Shown: in pieces, positions 38,198 through 47,900 of the stretch
How positions within the stretch are numbered: position 1 is the first letter of the stretch
How the letters are laid out: every line of letters begins with the position of its first letter
Assembly (NCBI GenBank): GCA_000828835.1
Contig: AP014633.1
Location: 1,116,001 to 1,180,000, forward strand
Direction: 5' to 3'
DNA: 64,000 nt
DNA from: Thioploca ingrica
GTDB lineage: Bacteria; Pseudomonadota; Gammaproteobacteria; Beggiatoales; Beggiatoaceae
Made by a program: the position numbers and the translations under genes
Notes under the pieces: model-generated
What the model was told of the DNA's origin: nothing
What the model saw: only the letters and a program-made list of their open reading frames with translations
Database searches by the model: none

Positions 38198-38264
38198 CAA
38201 TTTCTCCCTTAATTATAAAATTTTAAGTTTACCATTAGAACATGACAACAACATGACAACGAAT

Positions 38265-38852
38265 TTAATTAGGCTTATCATTAGTCCATTGCCCCTCATA
38301 AACTAGGGTACCGTCAGGTGCGGTCATTTTCCCTTGACCATGACGTTTACCGCTCCGAAATTCTCCTTGATAGAGGGTACCATCCTTAAACCGAAGGAAA
38401 CCATTGCCATAGAATTGACCGTCTTGAAATTGACCCTCATAGCATTCGTTACCTTGATAGGTAAGCAAAAAACCTTGACCCTGGTATTTTTGCCGCAATT
38501 CACCGGAGTAACATTGACCCTCAACTGTCAAAATTCCTTGACACTTGAATTGACCAAAATGGGCTTGGCATTCCTCATATTGGCTATTAAGAGGAGGTGA
38601 GCGTGATGGGAGTGAAGGTGGTGAGAGTGAGTGACATTGACTGAGCGAATCAATGCCCAAAAAACATCTCATTTGTTGGAAACAGGCGGGTGATGAGCAC
38701 ACACTTGAGGAATCAATGCCAAGACAACATCTAATTTCTGGGGTAAATAGGTTAATGGCTATTCCTAACGAGGTAGTTACTGCTGCTAGAATTGCGCCTA
38801 TTAGACCTTTTAACCAAACTGGAGTTTTTTTATAGTCGCTCTCCATACTCAT
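38265..38852 (-). CDS. Membrane-anchored MORN-repeat protein
   Basis: One membrane segment near the N-terminus (WLKGLIGAILAAVTTSLGIA), a segment with a duplicated cysteine motif (RCCLGIDSSS / RCFLGIDSLS), a Ser/Pro linker, then MORN repeats (YEGQFQDGQFYGNGFLRF, YQGEFRSGKRHGQG, YEGQWTNDKPN). MORN repeats are short beta-hairpins, known to mediate protein or lipid contacts. I start at the ATG at 38852, six bases after GAGGA; the longer TTG frame is unlikely. Function unknown. Confidence 0.7.
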   Translation of the reverse strand: MSMESDYKKTPVWLKGLIGAILAAVTTSLGIAINLFTPEIRCCLGIDSSSVCSSPACFQQMRCFLGIDSLSQCHSLSPPSLPSRSPPLNSQYEECQAHFGQFKCQGILTVEGQCYSGELRQKYQGQGFLLTYQGNECYEGQFQDGQFYGNGFLRFKDGTLYQGEFRSGKRHGQGKMTAPDGTLVYEGQWTNDKPN

Positions 38853-38985
38853 GACCATTCCTCGTAAATGTAGGATCACTGCTATCAATTTAAGCGATTA
38901 TTCTCCCCCTTTCATTGAGTGAAAGTAAAGGAGATTCGCTTTTTTATCAACCAATTAAATTCCTTTTTCACCTCCATTAGTTAAA

Positions 38986-39000
38986 GTGGGCAATGCCCAC
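38986..39000. repeat. Short perfect hairpin GTGGGCA/TGCCCAC
   Basis: A 7-bp perfect inverted repeat with a one-base centre, followed by CACCCTAC. It is another member of the GTAGGGTG-type intergenic repeats and lies downstream of the Uma2 gene. Confidence 0.45.
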
Positions 39001-39037
39001 CCTACTTGGCTACTTGGCTTGGCTCGCTATGCTTTTT

Positions 39038-39625
39038 TCAGGTAAACAATTCTGCTACGGGCACTTGAAAACCGGGCAAGACTTCACCGCCGGTCAGGGT
39101 ATCTTGAGCGGTCAATATCTCTAAGTCTGTGAGAGAACGATAGATATGAAGCCTTTGCCGACGCGGATCAACCACCCAAATCAGTTGGGCACCGACCGCA
39201 AAATATTCTTCTAATTTCTCGTGAACTTCGCTCCAAGCGTCATCGGGAGACATGACTTCCACAATCAGTTCTGGACACACATCTAGAAAACTTTTGGATT
39301 GAACTTGAGCTAAGCGCTCGTGAGAAATAAAAGCGACATCGGCACCACGCACGGTATCGGGTTGACGATGGGTATAAATACCCACTTCGCCTCCTAACAC
39401 TCGTCCCAGTTGGTGTGTTCGTACAAACACATTCAGGAAGGTGGCCAGATTAACTTCATAAAAACCATGTGGATGTCCAGTGGGCATAAGATGAATGATT
39501 TCTCCTTTGACTAATTCGGTACGTCCGATGTTTCCCATAGCCGCTAGTTCTTCACCCGTAATCAGCGAAGGAAGGGATGAAGAGGACACTTTAACCGGAG
39601 TAATAGCAGTAGTTTCAGTTAACAT
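39038..39625 (-). CDS. Uma2 family (DUF820) PD-(D/E)XK endonuclease-like protein
   Basis: The fold is recognised by ELVKGEIIHLMPTG, GGEVGIY, VRGADVAFISHERL, LIVEVMSPDDAWSEVHEKL, VGAQLIWVVDP and GGEVLPGF, in the family order. The Asp of GADVAF, Glu of IVEV and the Lys of EKLEEY form the expected PD-(D/E)XK site. The ATG at 39625 has GGAG eight bases upstream; the longer TTG frame from 39682 is less likely. These genes are multicopy in cyanobacteria and sulfur bacteria, with unknown role. A dead relative is at 12297. Confidence 0.85.
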   Translation of the reverse strand: MLTETTAITPVKVSSSSLPSLITGEELAAMGNIGRTELVKGEIIHLMPTGHPHGFYEVNLATFLNVFVRTHQLGRVLGGEVGIYTHRQPDTVRGADVAFISHERLAQVQSKSFLDVCPELIVEVMSPDDAWSEVHEKLEEYFAVGAQLIWVVDPRRQRLHIYRSLTDLEILTAQDTLTGGEVLPGFQVPVAELFT

Positions 39626-39746
39626 GAGGATTTCTCCAACCAATTTTTGAATGGCCAAAATAGTAGCATGATGTACAAACAAACACTAACCCCCATTGGC
39701 TAAATCTTCCAAAGTTGGCGATTTTTAAACACTTAGGAGAATGAAT

Positions 39747-39794
39747 ATGAATAAATCAAGATATTTAAAAGTTTTACTATCGTTAACATATTAA
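39747..39794 (+). pseudogene. Possible truncated signal-peptide remnant
   Basis: ATG with AGGAGA six bases upstream begins MNKSRYLKVLLSLTY and stops after 15 codons. The good ribosome site and basic-hydrophobic start look like the beginning of an exported protein whose remainder has been lost. Weak evidence. Confidence 0.25.
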
Positions 39795-39877
39795 CCGGTT
39801 GGGTTATTGTGTCACTTCATAAAATCAAGAAAAATGGTGGCACCGCTGCCTACCCGACTTGGCTACATCGATTTTCA

Positions 39878-40474
39878 TCAAGGCGGAAACGGCAAAAATT
39901 TCATAGGCGTCATCATTCTGTCAGCATCATGCCCCATTATCCCAAGTGTACGGTTGACTCCTACCACTTGCTCTCCCATTCTTGCCAAATCAATGCTCAT
40001 ATTATTCAAAGGATATCTGATTGCGGTGACATCGGAACTGAGGGTTCCCATGTTCTGATTCAAGTTCCCCATATCCTGACTGATTTTACTTATGGCTGTA
40101 TTCATAATGGGCATAATTTCAAGGGAGGTATTTAGACCTTCTACAGATTGTTCCATTTGTTCTACCGACAAATTTATTTTCTGTATATTTGTGGCTATGA
40201 ACGCTACATTTTGATTGACAGTTTGCATCCGTGTTCCGATTTCTTCCAAGTGTACAGTCATATGGCTCATTTTTGAGGTCAAGATGTAAAGAAGCATGAT
40301 GATAGCCGCCATCAACAAGACTATTCCAAACATGCTAAAGCGGATAATTTGAGTAGTCCGTTTCCCAATTCTAATACTTAAATCTTCACGATATTTCATT
40401 GCAGAATTAAAATCCCGCATTGCACTCCCTACGATTTCCGCTATTTCCATTGAACTTTTTTCGATTTCTGCCAT
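39878..40474 (-). CDS. Single-pass membrane protein with long coiled coil
   Basis: A 198-residue protein not matching a family I can name. Residues 1-42 are cytoplasmic and charged, about 45-68 form a membrane segment (FGIVLLMAAIIMLLYIL), and about 70-180 a Met/Asn/Gln-rich heptad region (LEEIGTRMQTVNQNV; repeated IxxIxxDMGNLNQNMGTL), predicted coiled coil in the periplasm. It begins with ATG preceded by TAGGGTAA. It resembles the membrane-proximal part of chemoreceptors without their signalling domain. Function unknown. Confidence 0.6.
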   Translation of the reverse strand: MAEIEKSSMEIAEIVGSAMRDFNSAMKYREDLSIRIGKRTTQIIRFSMFGIVLLMAAIIMLLYILTSKMSHMTVHLEEIGTRMQTVNQNVAFIATNIQKINLSVEQMEQSVEGLNTSLEIMPIMNTAISKISQDMGNLNQNMGTLSSDVTAIRYPLNNMSIDLARMGEQVVGVNRTLGIMGHDADRMMTPMKFLPFPP

Positions 40475-40529
40475 AAATTACCCTACCGGTATCAAAAATT
40501 TTAAATAATAATCAATATATTAAGCCAAC

Positions 40530-40560
40530 GTAGCCCAGATGGAACGTAGTAAAATCTGGG
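40530..40560. repeat. Palindromic repeat, GTAGCC(T/C)GGATG family (half element)
   Basis: GTAGCCCAGATGG begins a hairpin with CCCAGAT (40534-40540) pairing with ATCTGGG (40554-40560). A fuller copy of this family, with both ends, is at 62749. It lies just downstream of the truncated PIN toxin. Confidence 0.55.
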
Positions 40561-40588
40561 AATGAGGTAGCTTCCCCGACTGTTCCCG

Positions 40589-40690
40589 CTACTTGCTTTG
40601 GTTTAGATTAATAAAATCAGCAGTTCCTTGATTACCACGTGATAGGTCAATCAATACGGTGGTATCCAATAATAAACCCTTTATGTCCAT
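40589..40690 (-). pseudogene. Truncated VapC/PIN-domain toxin
   Basis: Starting at an ATG that overlaps the end of the antitoxin gene, the minus strand reads MDIKGLLLDTTVLIDLSRG and 14 more codons to TAG. LLLDTTVLIDL carries the first conserved Asp of PIN ribonucleases, but the remaining acidic residues are missing. Only 33 of the usual ~130 residues remain, with a palindromic repeat at the break, so the toxin should be inactive. Confidence 0.65.
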
Positions 40691-40920
40691 TGTTGCTGCC
40701 GTAATTGATTCAACCATTCCCGTGAAGAACCCTTCATATCCATCCACATGCCAAAAGCGGGGTTTTCTCGTATAGATCGGTTAAGCGATGATTTTGTTTC
40801 AAGCAGTTGTTGTGACTTAAGTTGTTGGTGTTCAAGAAATTGAATGAAATCTAGAATTTCCTGTTGCCTCTCTTCTGGCAAGTAACGGCTGTGAGAGATA
40901 ATCTGTTCTAATAGGTTCAT
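40681..40920 (-). CDS. DUF2281-like antitoxin
   Basis: A 79-residue protein with the segment LPEERQQEILDFIQFLEHQQ, typical of DUF2281 antitoxins, and a C-terminal tail (WMDMKGSSREWLNQLRQQQW) that would bind a PIN toxin. The overlapping toxin gene is truncated, so this is probably an orphan antitoxin. It starts with ATG at 40920. Confidence 0.65.
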   Translation of the reverse strand: MNLLEQIISHSRYLPEERQQEILDFIQFLEHQQLKSQQLLETKSSLNRSIRENPAFGMWMDMKGSSREWLNQLRQQQWT

Positions 40921-41146
40921 ATTCAGAGAATTTTAATTGTTACAATACGTAAGGCGTAATGGTTAAGGTTACTATTTTAATAGACATTGATAAACATGAC
41001 ATCATTTTTAGTCATACCTTCAATCGGATATTAAGAATGCAACCAATCCGATATCTCCTCGCCCACTTTCCCGACCCAGTCGAAGAAAGAGAACTTTGGC
41101 TCGTTACCAAGTTCTACTGGGTAGAGCCAGTAACTCATTGGTTTTG

Positions 41147-42247
41147 TTAGGCTGAAATAGCTAACATTTGTTCCAGTGCCACCCGCGCTGGTTGAGCTTC
41201 CTCAATTGGAACTTTAATTTGATTAACAACTTGACCGGCAACTAGATTTTCCAATGTCCAGAGTAAATGTTGCGGATCAATACGAAACATAGTCGAACAC
41301 ATACAAATTGTTGGTGACATAAAGTGCACCAGTTTACCTTCTGCTTGGCCAATTTTGGCTAACCGATTAACTAAATTGAGTTCGGTACCGATAAGCCAAC
41401 GAGTTCCAGGCGGTGAAGCGTTAACGGTTTTAATGATATATTCAGTTGAACCAACCTCATCCGATTTTTGACACACTTCAAAGGATGCCTCGGGATGAGA
41501 AATCACTTTAGCATCAGGATAAATGGCTCGAAACCGATCAATATGTTCTGGTTGAAATACCTGATGTACCGAACAAAAACCATCCCAGAGAATCAGTTTG
41601 GCTTGGTGAATTTGGGCGGCAGTTAAACCACCATTGGGTTGGTCAAAATCCCATACCACCATTTGTTCCAAAGGAATTCCCATTCGATAGCCGGTATTAC
41701 GACCTAAATGTTGATCGGGAAAAAATAATACTTGTTCTCGTTGGTTTAAAGCCCATTCTAAAACCGCTCTGGCATTACCAGAAGTACAAACAATCCCGCC
41801 ATGACGACCACAAAATGCTTTCAAATTCGCCGCTGAATTGATATAAGTGACCGGAGTAATCTGGTTATCCGCGTCTAATATCAGCGACAATTCTTGCCAA
41901 GCTCGCTCTACTTTGTCTAAACTAGCCATATCTGCCATCGAACAACCAGCGGCTAAGTCCGGTAAAATCGCTTTTTGTTCTGGACCGGAAAGGATATCAG
42001 CGACTTCAGCCATAAAATGAACGCCACAAAACACGATGTACTCTGCACCCGATTGTGCCGCTTGTCGAGATAGTTTAAGAGAATCACCGGAGAAATCAGC
42101 GTGTCTAAAAACTTCTTCCCGTTGATAATGGTGACCTAAAATAATCAGACGATTACCGAGTTTAGCTTTAGCAGCGATAATACGTTCTTCGCATTGTTCA
42201 TCGGTTAAAGCTAAAAAAGATTCGATAGCTAATTCATGAATGCCCAT
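41147..42247 (-). CDS. nadA: Quinolinate synthase A
   Basis: NadA condenses iminoaspartate with dihydroxyacetone phosphate to quinolinate in NAD synthesis, using a 4Fe-4S cluster. LGHHYQREEVF, GDSLKLSRQA, the Cys in VFCGVHFMAE, VCTSGNA and the C-terminal MCSTMFRIDPQ fit the family, giving three cluster cysteines. The length of 366 is as in the long NadA form. No nadB or nadC is nearby. Confidence 0.95.
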   Translation of the reverse strand: MGIHELAIESFLALTDEQCEERIIAAKAKLGNRLIILGHHYQREEVFRHADFSGDSLKLSRQAAQSGAEYIVFCGVHFMAEVADILSGPEQKAILPDLAAGCSMADMASLDKVERAWQELSLILDADNQITPVTYINSAANLKAFCGRHGGIVCTSGNARAVLEWALNQREQVLFFPDQHLGRNTGYRMGIPLEQMVVWDFDQPNGGLTAAQIHQAKLILWDGFCSVHQVFQPEHIDRFRAIYPDAKVISHPEASFEVCQKSDEVGSTEYIIKTVNASPPGTRWLIGTELNLVNRLAKIGQAEGKLVHFMSPTICMCSTMFRIDPQHLLWTLENLVAGQVVNQIKVPIEEAQPARVALEQMLAISA

Positions 42248-42342
42248 GATAATGACCTCATTCTAAGGAATAAAATGTGCGCATTAGTATAACGCATTGG
42301 TAGCAAAGCAATTCCTTTCCAAGTAATTCATAGCAAAATTAA

Positions 42343-43839
42343 ATGACCGTACCCGATCCTGATATTTCTAAACAATCACATTACGCCCCTTTTCAAGGCG
42401 AGACCGAATCAGTCCCACGAGCTTATTTTGATGGCGGTACCCTTGTTCTCGATAAGATTGACGCCACCACTGCAGTGCCAACCCCTTTTCGTTGGCTTCA
42501 AGGGAAGTGGCGTTGTCGCGCCGTTGATTATCGCTTAATTCGCCCTTGGCTTGATGAGCAAAATATCCGCAATACGATTCCGCGTTGGCAAAAGCTAGCG
42601 CTTCACTTTCAAGAACAATGGGAACTCCATGCTTATCAACTCGAAGCTTTAAATGCGTGGCTAGCGGCTAATCGTTGGGGAAGTGTCGTTTTGCCCACCG
42701 GTGCTGGTAAAACGCTGTTAGCGTTACGGGCGATGGTTGAAACGGGTGTGAGTACTTTAATCGTTGTCCCCACGATTGATTTGTTACATCAATGGTATGC
42801 GCGTTTGGAAAATGCTTTTGAAATGCCGATTGGAACTTGGTATGGTTTAGAAAAACAAGCCCAGCCGATTACCGTAACCACTTATCCGAGTGCGTGGTCA
42901 CATGCGGAAACGTTAGGTAATTTATTTAAATTATTAATTTTTGATGAAATACATCACCTACCGGCGCCTTCCTGGCATGAAATTGCCTTAATGTGTGCAG
43001 CACCCTATCGACTGGGTTTAACAGCAACTTATCCTCACCAGGATAATTTAATCCGTTCACCAGCGACTCAATCGAGAAAAGCAAACACTTCCCAGCAACT
43101 TAATCTCTTGAGTTCGCCCACTTCGTTAGAACCGGTGGCTTTACTCAATGAATTAGTCGGTCCGGTGGTTTATCGTAAACGGATTGATGACTTGACTGGA
43201 GAACAATTAGCTGAGTATCGCACTCAACGAATTCGCGTTAATTTATCGGCAGAAGAACAACCCGCTTATGATGCGGCTTATGCCACTTACATTGGTTATG
43301 TCCGTGAGAGCCGTTTGCGAGAAAGTCATGGTCCCGCTTGGTGGCATGAATTTACTCGTCGCAGTGCCTATCAGGTACAAGCACGGCGTGCCAAAGTCGC
43401 TGAGTTAAAGTGGAAGGAAATTATTTATCAAGCTCAAGGTAAATTAGAGGTGTTAGAGCAATTATTACGCGAACACGCTCAGCAATCCATGCTCATTTTT
43501 ACCGCCCATAACCGCTTTGCTTATCGTATTTCTCGACGCTACCTTATTCCGGTCATTACCCACCAAACTAAAGCAGCCGAACGGAAAGCAATTTTAGATA
43601 AATTTCGGCAACGCCAATATCGCGCTATTGTCACTTCGCGGGTTTTAAATGAAGGAATTGATGTCCCGCAAGCTAAAATCGCGGTTATTTTAGGGGGGAG
43701 TGCGAGTGATCGGGAATATGTGCAACGGTTAGGACGGGTATTACGTAAACAAGGTAACGCCGAAGCCATTTTATATGAAGTCATTGTCCGTAATACCGCT
43801 GATGAACGAATTGCCGAGCGGCGACAGCCCCGTCTATAA
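42343..43839 (+). CDS. XPB-like superfamily 2 DNA helicase
   Basis: A damage-recognition-like N-terminal part (PFRWLQGKWRCRAVDY) and the RecA pair follow: motif I LPTGAGKT (117-124), motif II DEIHH (201-205), motif III LTATYPH, motif V NEGIDVPQ and motif VI QRLGRVLRK. This order and the DEIHH box fit archaeal and bacterial XPB/RadD-like helicases that unwind DNA in repair or transcription. A Ser/Asn-rich insert of about 25 residues (SRKANTSQQLNLL) interrupts the region after motif III. The usual archaeal partner nuclease Bax1 is not visible. Alone in its strand. Confidence 0.85.
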   Translation: MTVPDPDISKQSHYAPFQGETESVPRAYFDGGTLVLDKIDATTAVPTPFRWLQGKWRCRAVDYRLIRPWLDEQNIRNTIPRWQKLALHFQEQWELHAYQLEALNAWLAANRWGSVVLPTGAGKTLLALRAMVETGVSTLIVVPTIDLLHQWYARLENAFEMPIGTWYGLEKQAQPITVTTYPSAWSHAETLGNLFKLLIFDEIHHLPAPSWHEIALMCAAPYRLGLTATYPHQDNLIRSPATQSRKANTSQQLNLLSSPTSLEPVALLNELVGPVVYRKRIDDLTGEQLAEYRTQRIRVNLSAEEQPAYDAAYATYIGYVRESRLRESHGPAWWHEFTRRSAYQVQARRAKVAELKWKEIIYQAQGKLEVLEQLLREHAQQSMLIFTAHNRFAYRISRRYLIPVITHQTKAAERKAILDKFRQRQYRAIVTSRVLNEGIDVPQAKIAVILGGSASDREYVQRLGRVLRKQGNAEAILYEVIVRNTADERIAERRQPRL

Positions 43840-44446
43840 TGCTATATTAACGTTTTCTTATTTTATTATTAACTAATAGCATTAAATTATTTATCACTCA
43901 TGGATAAAAATATAAAATATTATTAGTTTTTTTTAGAAAATTATAAAATAAAGATATTTTACATAAAAATATTTTTTTATTAACTCATCAATTTTGATTA
44001 TTAGAACAATCATTATAATAATTTATTTATTTTATAATTCAATTATTTATAATAAATATTATTCAGTTATATTAGAATATAATAATACTTTTTGTAGAAA
44101 ACTGCTGATGTTTAATTGTTGACTTTTTATTTTAGCCTGTTAGACTCACTTCCCGTTGTCTCGGATAGGCAATTTATGAATTAAATGCAGTAGATTGCAA
44201 AAATTAATTAACTGAAATATATTGTCTTTATTAGGTAATAGCTGAAGTTAAAGCAGCTTGACAATAAAGAATTTATAGTTTTATAAAACAATTTAATTCA
44301 CTGCATTTACTTTATAATTTTCTAAATTAACCATCAACATCTCTTATTATTAAAATAGTGTTATTTTTACAACATTTCCTTATTAATGAGAGCATCCGGA
44401 TAAAATTTTATTGGCTATGAGTAATCAATAGCGGGAGATTTTTATT
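43840..44446. other. 607-base AT-rich gap upstream of the globin
   Basis: The first 260 bases are extremely AT-rich without a reading frame. The second half holds a good promoter (44258-44287) and an inverted pair AAATGCAGT (44183-44191) / ACTGCATTT (44300-44308). No gene is seen. Confidence 0.5.
44258..44287 (+). promoter_or_regulatory. Sigma-70 type promoter of the globin gene
   Basis: TTGACA (44258-44263) is followed after 18 bases by TATAAA (44282-44287), an almost consensus promoter. The transcript would carry an untranslated leader of about 150 bases. Oppositely oriented AAATGCAGT sites flank it, one near the expected start of transcription, and may be operators. Confidence 0.6.
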
Positions 44447-44857
44447 ATGAATACAGAACTGATTGGCAAATCTTGGGATAAATTAGCCGGTAGACATGAA
44501 GAAGTGATGACTAAATTTTATGCCCGCTTTTTTGAAGAATACCCTGATTATAGACGTTTCTTTCCAGAAAACCTGGATCGGCAGATGAAGAAAATGGTGG
44601 AAACCATGGCACTGGTTGCTCGCGTTTCCGATGAAACTGAAGTAGCCCATCCTCACCTCGTCAAGATGGGCAACAAACATACTGGTTATCAACTCCGTGC
44701 CGAAGATTTAGAAAGATTTAAAAAGGTGTTTTTAACAGTGGTGGGGGAATATTGTGGTAATGACTGGAATGGTGAATGTCAAAAAGCTTGGGTAGACGTT
44801 TTTGACAATCACATTATTCCTTATATGGTGCAAGGTTTAGGACACACCAGTCACTAA
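44447..44857 (+). CDS. Single-domain globin
   Basis: A 136-residue globin: FYARFFEEYPDYRRFFP is the B/C helix with the conserved Phe/Tyr, and GNKHTGYQL contains the proximal His (about residue 78). The fold is of the single-domain hemoglobin type also seen in Vitreoscilla and in the N-terminal part of flavohemoglobins; there is no reductase domain. It probably binds oxygen or nitric oxide. Ribosome site GGGAGA is nine bases upstream. A strong promoter lies 160 bases upstream. Confidence 0.88.
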   Translation: MNTELIGKSWDKLAGRHEEVMTKFYARFFEEYPDYRRFFPENLDRQMKKMVETMALVARVSDETEVAHPHLVKMGNKHTGYQLRAEDLERFKKVFLTVVGEYCGNDWNGECQKAWVDVFDNHIIPYMVQGLGHTSH

Positions 44858-44931
44858 CCGGAGTCTATTCTATCGCTCGATTTTAGCAATCAAGCAACAA
44901 TAATACTGGATTAGAATGACCCCAGCATTTT

Positions 44932-47900
44932 CTACTGTCTTTTGGCGGCAAGTGCACTACTATCTCCATAGACGACAAAGGGTGCCCAATAAAATGGATG
45001 GCGATAGTAGGGTTGATTAGCTTTGCCGCTGATCATTTTCAACTTAATTTGCCGTAGTGCTTCAGCCGCTTTGTGACCCTGAGTTAGGTTTTCAAAAATA
45101 CCTACACTCATATTTTCAGCGGAGGAAGATTCAACTGACCAGAGTGTCACCCCAATTGCTGAGGTCCCCGCATACATAAAAGCGCGAGTCAGTCCCATTA
45201 CCCCTTCACCGTTAATTTTTTCACCACCCCCAGTATTACAAGCCGATAAATTAATAAAATCCGCATTCAGTTGTAACATAAAAGCTTTAGCTGTGGTGAG
45301 ATAACCCTCGGTTTCGGGATGAGAAAGTACCAATGCGGCTTGAGCTAAACCATCCACTTCATAGGGCAAAAGACCATGAGTAGCAAAAAGTACATAACGG
45401 TAATCGCTCAGTTGGTTAGCCTGATTCAATTGAAACAGCGTTTTTAAGTTAGCGGCTTTACCTAAATATAAATCATTGTCAGTCGAGTTAAATAAAGCGG
45501 CAATGGCATTGGCTTCAGCAGCGGTCTCTGGTAATGAGGGAAAACAAACGGCACCCAGTACATCTCGATACGCTTTGGTACGAACTTGAGAGACCGTTCG
45601 TGCTCGTGCTACTGTTCTACTGGTGGCACTTTCTTGACAAGAGGAGTAAGCCGGATCAGCAAAAGCCAGTAACTTTTTATTCGGTTGGATTTGCCGGCGA
45701 CTTTGCACCTCACGAAGAATTTTTAGCAAAGACGCTGAGGATAAATAAGAAATTGAATATTTTTCAACCAGATAATGGGGTATATTTGCTTCGGTGGTAT
45801 GGGTGACCAGTGTTTCAAACGGGAGCATATATAAAGGACCCGTTGGGACCACGTAAAGCGTATGTGCTTGAGCTAACAGGGGCTGAACTGATTCCGGCAA
45901 TAATAGCTGGTACAGTGGCTCACTTTCTTCCACGAATTCGGGTAGGCGATTAATGATAACATCTCGAATATAAGCGACGAGTTCTCTCAGTTTATCTTCT
46001 CCTAGCGGTAAGGTAAAAATCGCCAATTGCTGTGGTCCAACTACCCATAAAATAGTTTGATGTGCCATTACAGCATAAATAAGCAAGCGTTCATCGGGTT
46101 GGAGTACTTCATTTTGTAATGCCGTAACACTCGCCGGTTGTGGATATTTAAGCGCATAATAATCGGGGTAGTGTTGCTGAATATCATTCTGTAAATGGGT
46201 TTGCTCAGCAGTGAGCGTCGCCAACTGTTGAGTGAAGGTTTTAATCCGAGCTTGATCTTGTTCGAGAAGCGGTTTATTCCGCGCCGCGACTAAATCAGCT
46301 TGGGTAATGCTATATTGTTCAGTTAATGAGCGTTCTTGCTGAGTAATCGTCTCCGGTAAGCGTCCAAATCGCGTCGCACCACTTTTACCAATTTCTTCTA
46401 AAAAAATCCGTCCTTGTTTACGTTCAAAGATTTCTAACGCTTTACGATCATAGCCTTGGTTGGGATGTTCTTGGTGAAGTGCTTGTAATAATGTGATAAA
46501 TTCATCATACACATAAAGTTTATCGCTGATAAAAGCCAATTTATCGGTTTTATCTTGCAAATTCGTACGTAACTTCTCAATGATATCAATAGCCTGTTCA
46601 TATTGAGTTAGTGCTGCTTCGTTTTGATTGAGTTGAACTTGAATAGTCGCTAAGCCGCGGTGTGCATACCAACGTTTATCGGTTCCCAATTCGTCAAGTT
46701 GCTTAACACTCTCTTGTAAAGCCGTATAGGCTTGTTGAAGTTGACCCAATTTTTGATAGATCAAGCCCATATTCGCCAAATCAGCACCTTCACCTTGACG
46801 ATCGCCTAATTCACGATCGATTTGTAAAGCGGGTTGAAAATGTTCTAAGGCAGCTGGGTAGTTTCCCAAATTAGCATATAATGCACCGAGATGAGACAAA
46901 ACGATTTCTTCGCCACGTTTATCTTTTAAAGCTTGTTTGCTGGCTAAAGCTTGTTGATAGGTGGTTAAGGCTTTGGCAGACAAATCCAAACTATCATAAA
47001 CAACCCCGAGGTGACCTAAATCAGTACTTTCACCGACTTTATCACCGATTTCACGTCTTATCGTTAAAGCTTGAAGTAAATAGCCTAAGGCGGGTTCTGA
47101 TTGTCCTAGGTTATAGTAGAGTACGCCCAGATTACTGAAATTATTGCCTATTCGCTGTTTATCACCGAGCGCTTGTTGAATTTCTAAAGCATCTGAATAA
47201 TGAACTAACGCTTGGGGATATTGACCTTGGCTGTTATAAACCACACCCAGATTGGTTAAAGTATTGGCTTCACCGGCTTTGTCACCCAAATCACGTTGGA
47301 TTTTCAGTGCCTGTTGATAGTGAGTTAAAGCTGAGGAAAAATCACCTAAATTTTGGTAAACAATACCGAGATTACTTAAAGTTTGACCGACACCTTGCTG
47401 ATCACCTATCGCTGTTTGGATATCTAAAGATTTTTGATAATAAGTTAGGGCTGATTGATATTGTCCAAGATTATCGTATACGACACCGATATTAGCTAAA
47501 TTACTGGCTAAGCTGGCTTGATCACCGAGTTTAGTATGGATCAATAAGGCTTGTTGATAATATTCGAGTGCCTGCGGGTATTGTCCCAAACTATCAGCTA
47601 TTGTACCTAAATTAGTGAGCGTCTTGCCCATTCCACCTTGATCATCGACTTCTTTTTGTATTTCCAAAGCTTGTTGGTAATAGTTTAGAGCCTCTGGATA
47701 ATTGCTTACTTTTTGATAGGCAGTACCTAGATTAGCCAAGCTATTAGCCATGCCATAACGATCACCTAATTCTTTTCTAATAGCAAAAGCTTGTTGATAA
47801 TAATTTAAGGCCTGAGTATATTCGCCTAAATTATCGTAAACCATACCTAAGTTCGAAAGATCATCGCCTATGGCTTGCTGATCATGATGTTCCCGATGTA

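Noticed and set aside
39807-40135. Two overlapping forward frames of 83 and 108 residues
   Set aside because: They are antisense to the 198-residue coiled-coil membrane gene and begin in the remnant before it; the minus strand shows the better protein.
40959-41150. 63-residue frame upstream of the nadA stop (contains PVEERELWLVTKFYW)
   Set aside because: No ribosome site and no recognised family; the tail looks like translated intergenic repeat DNA. Not annotated as a gene.
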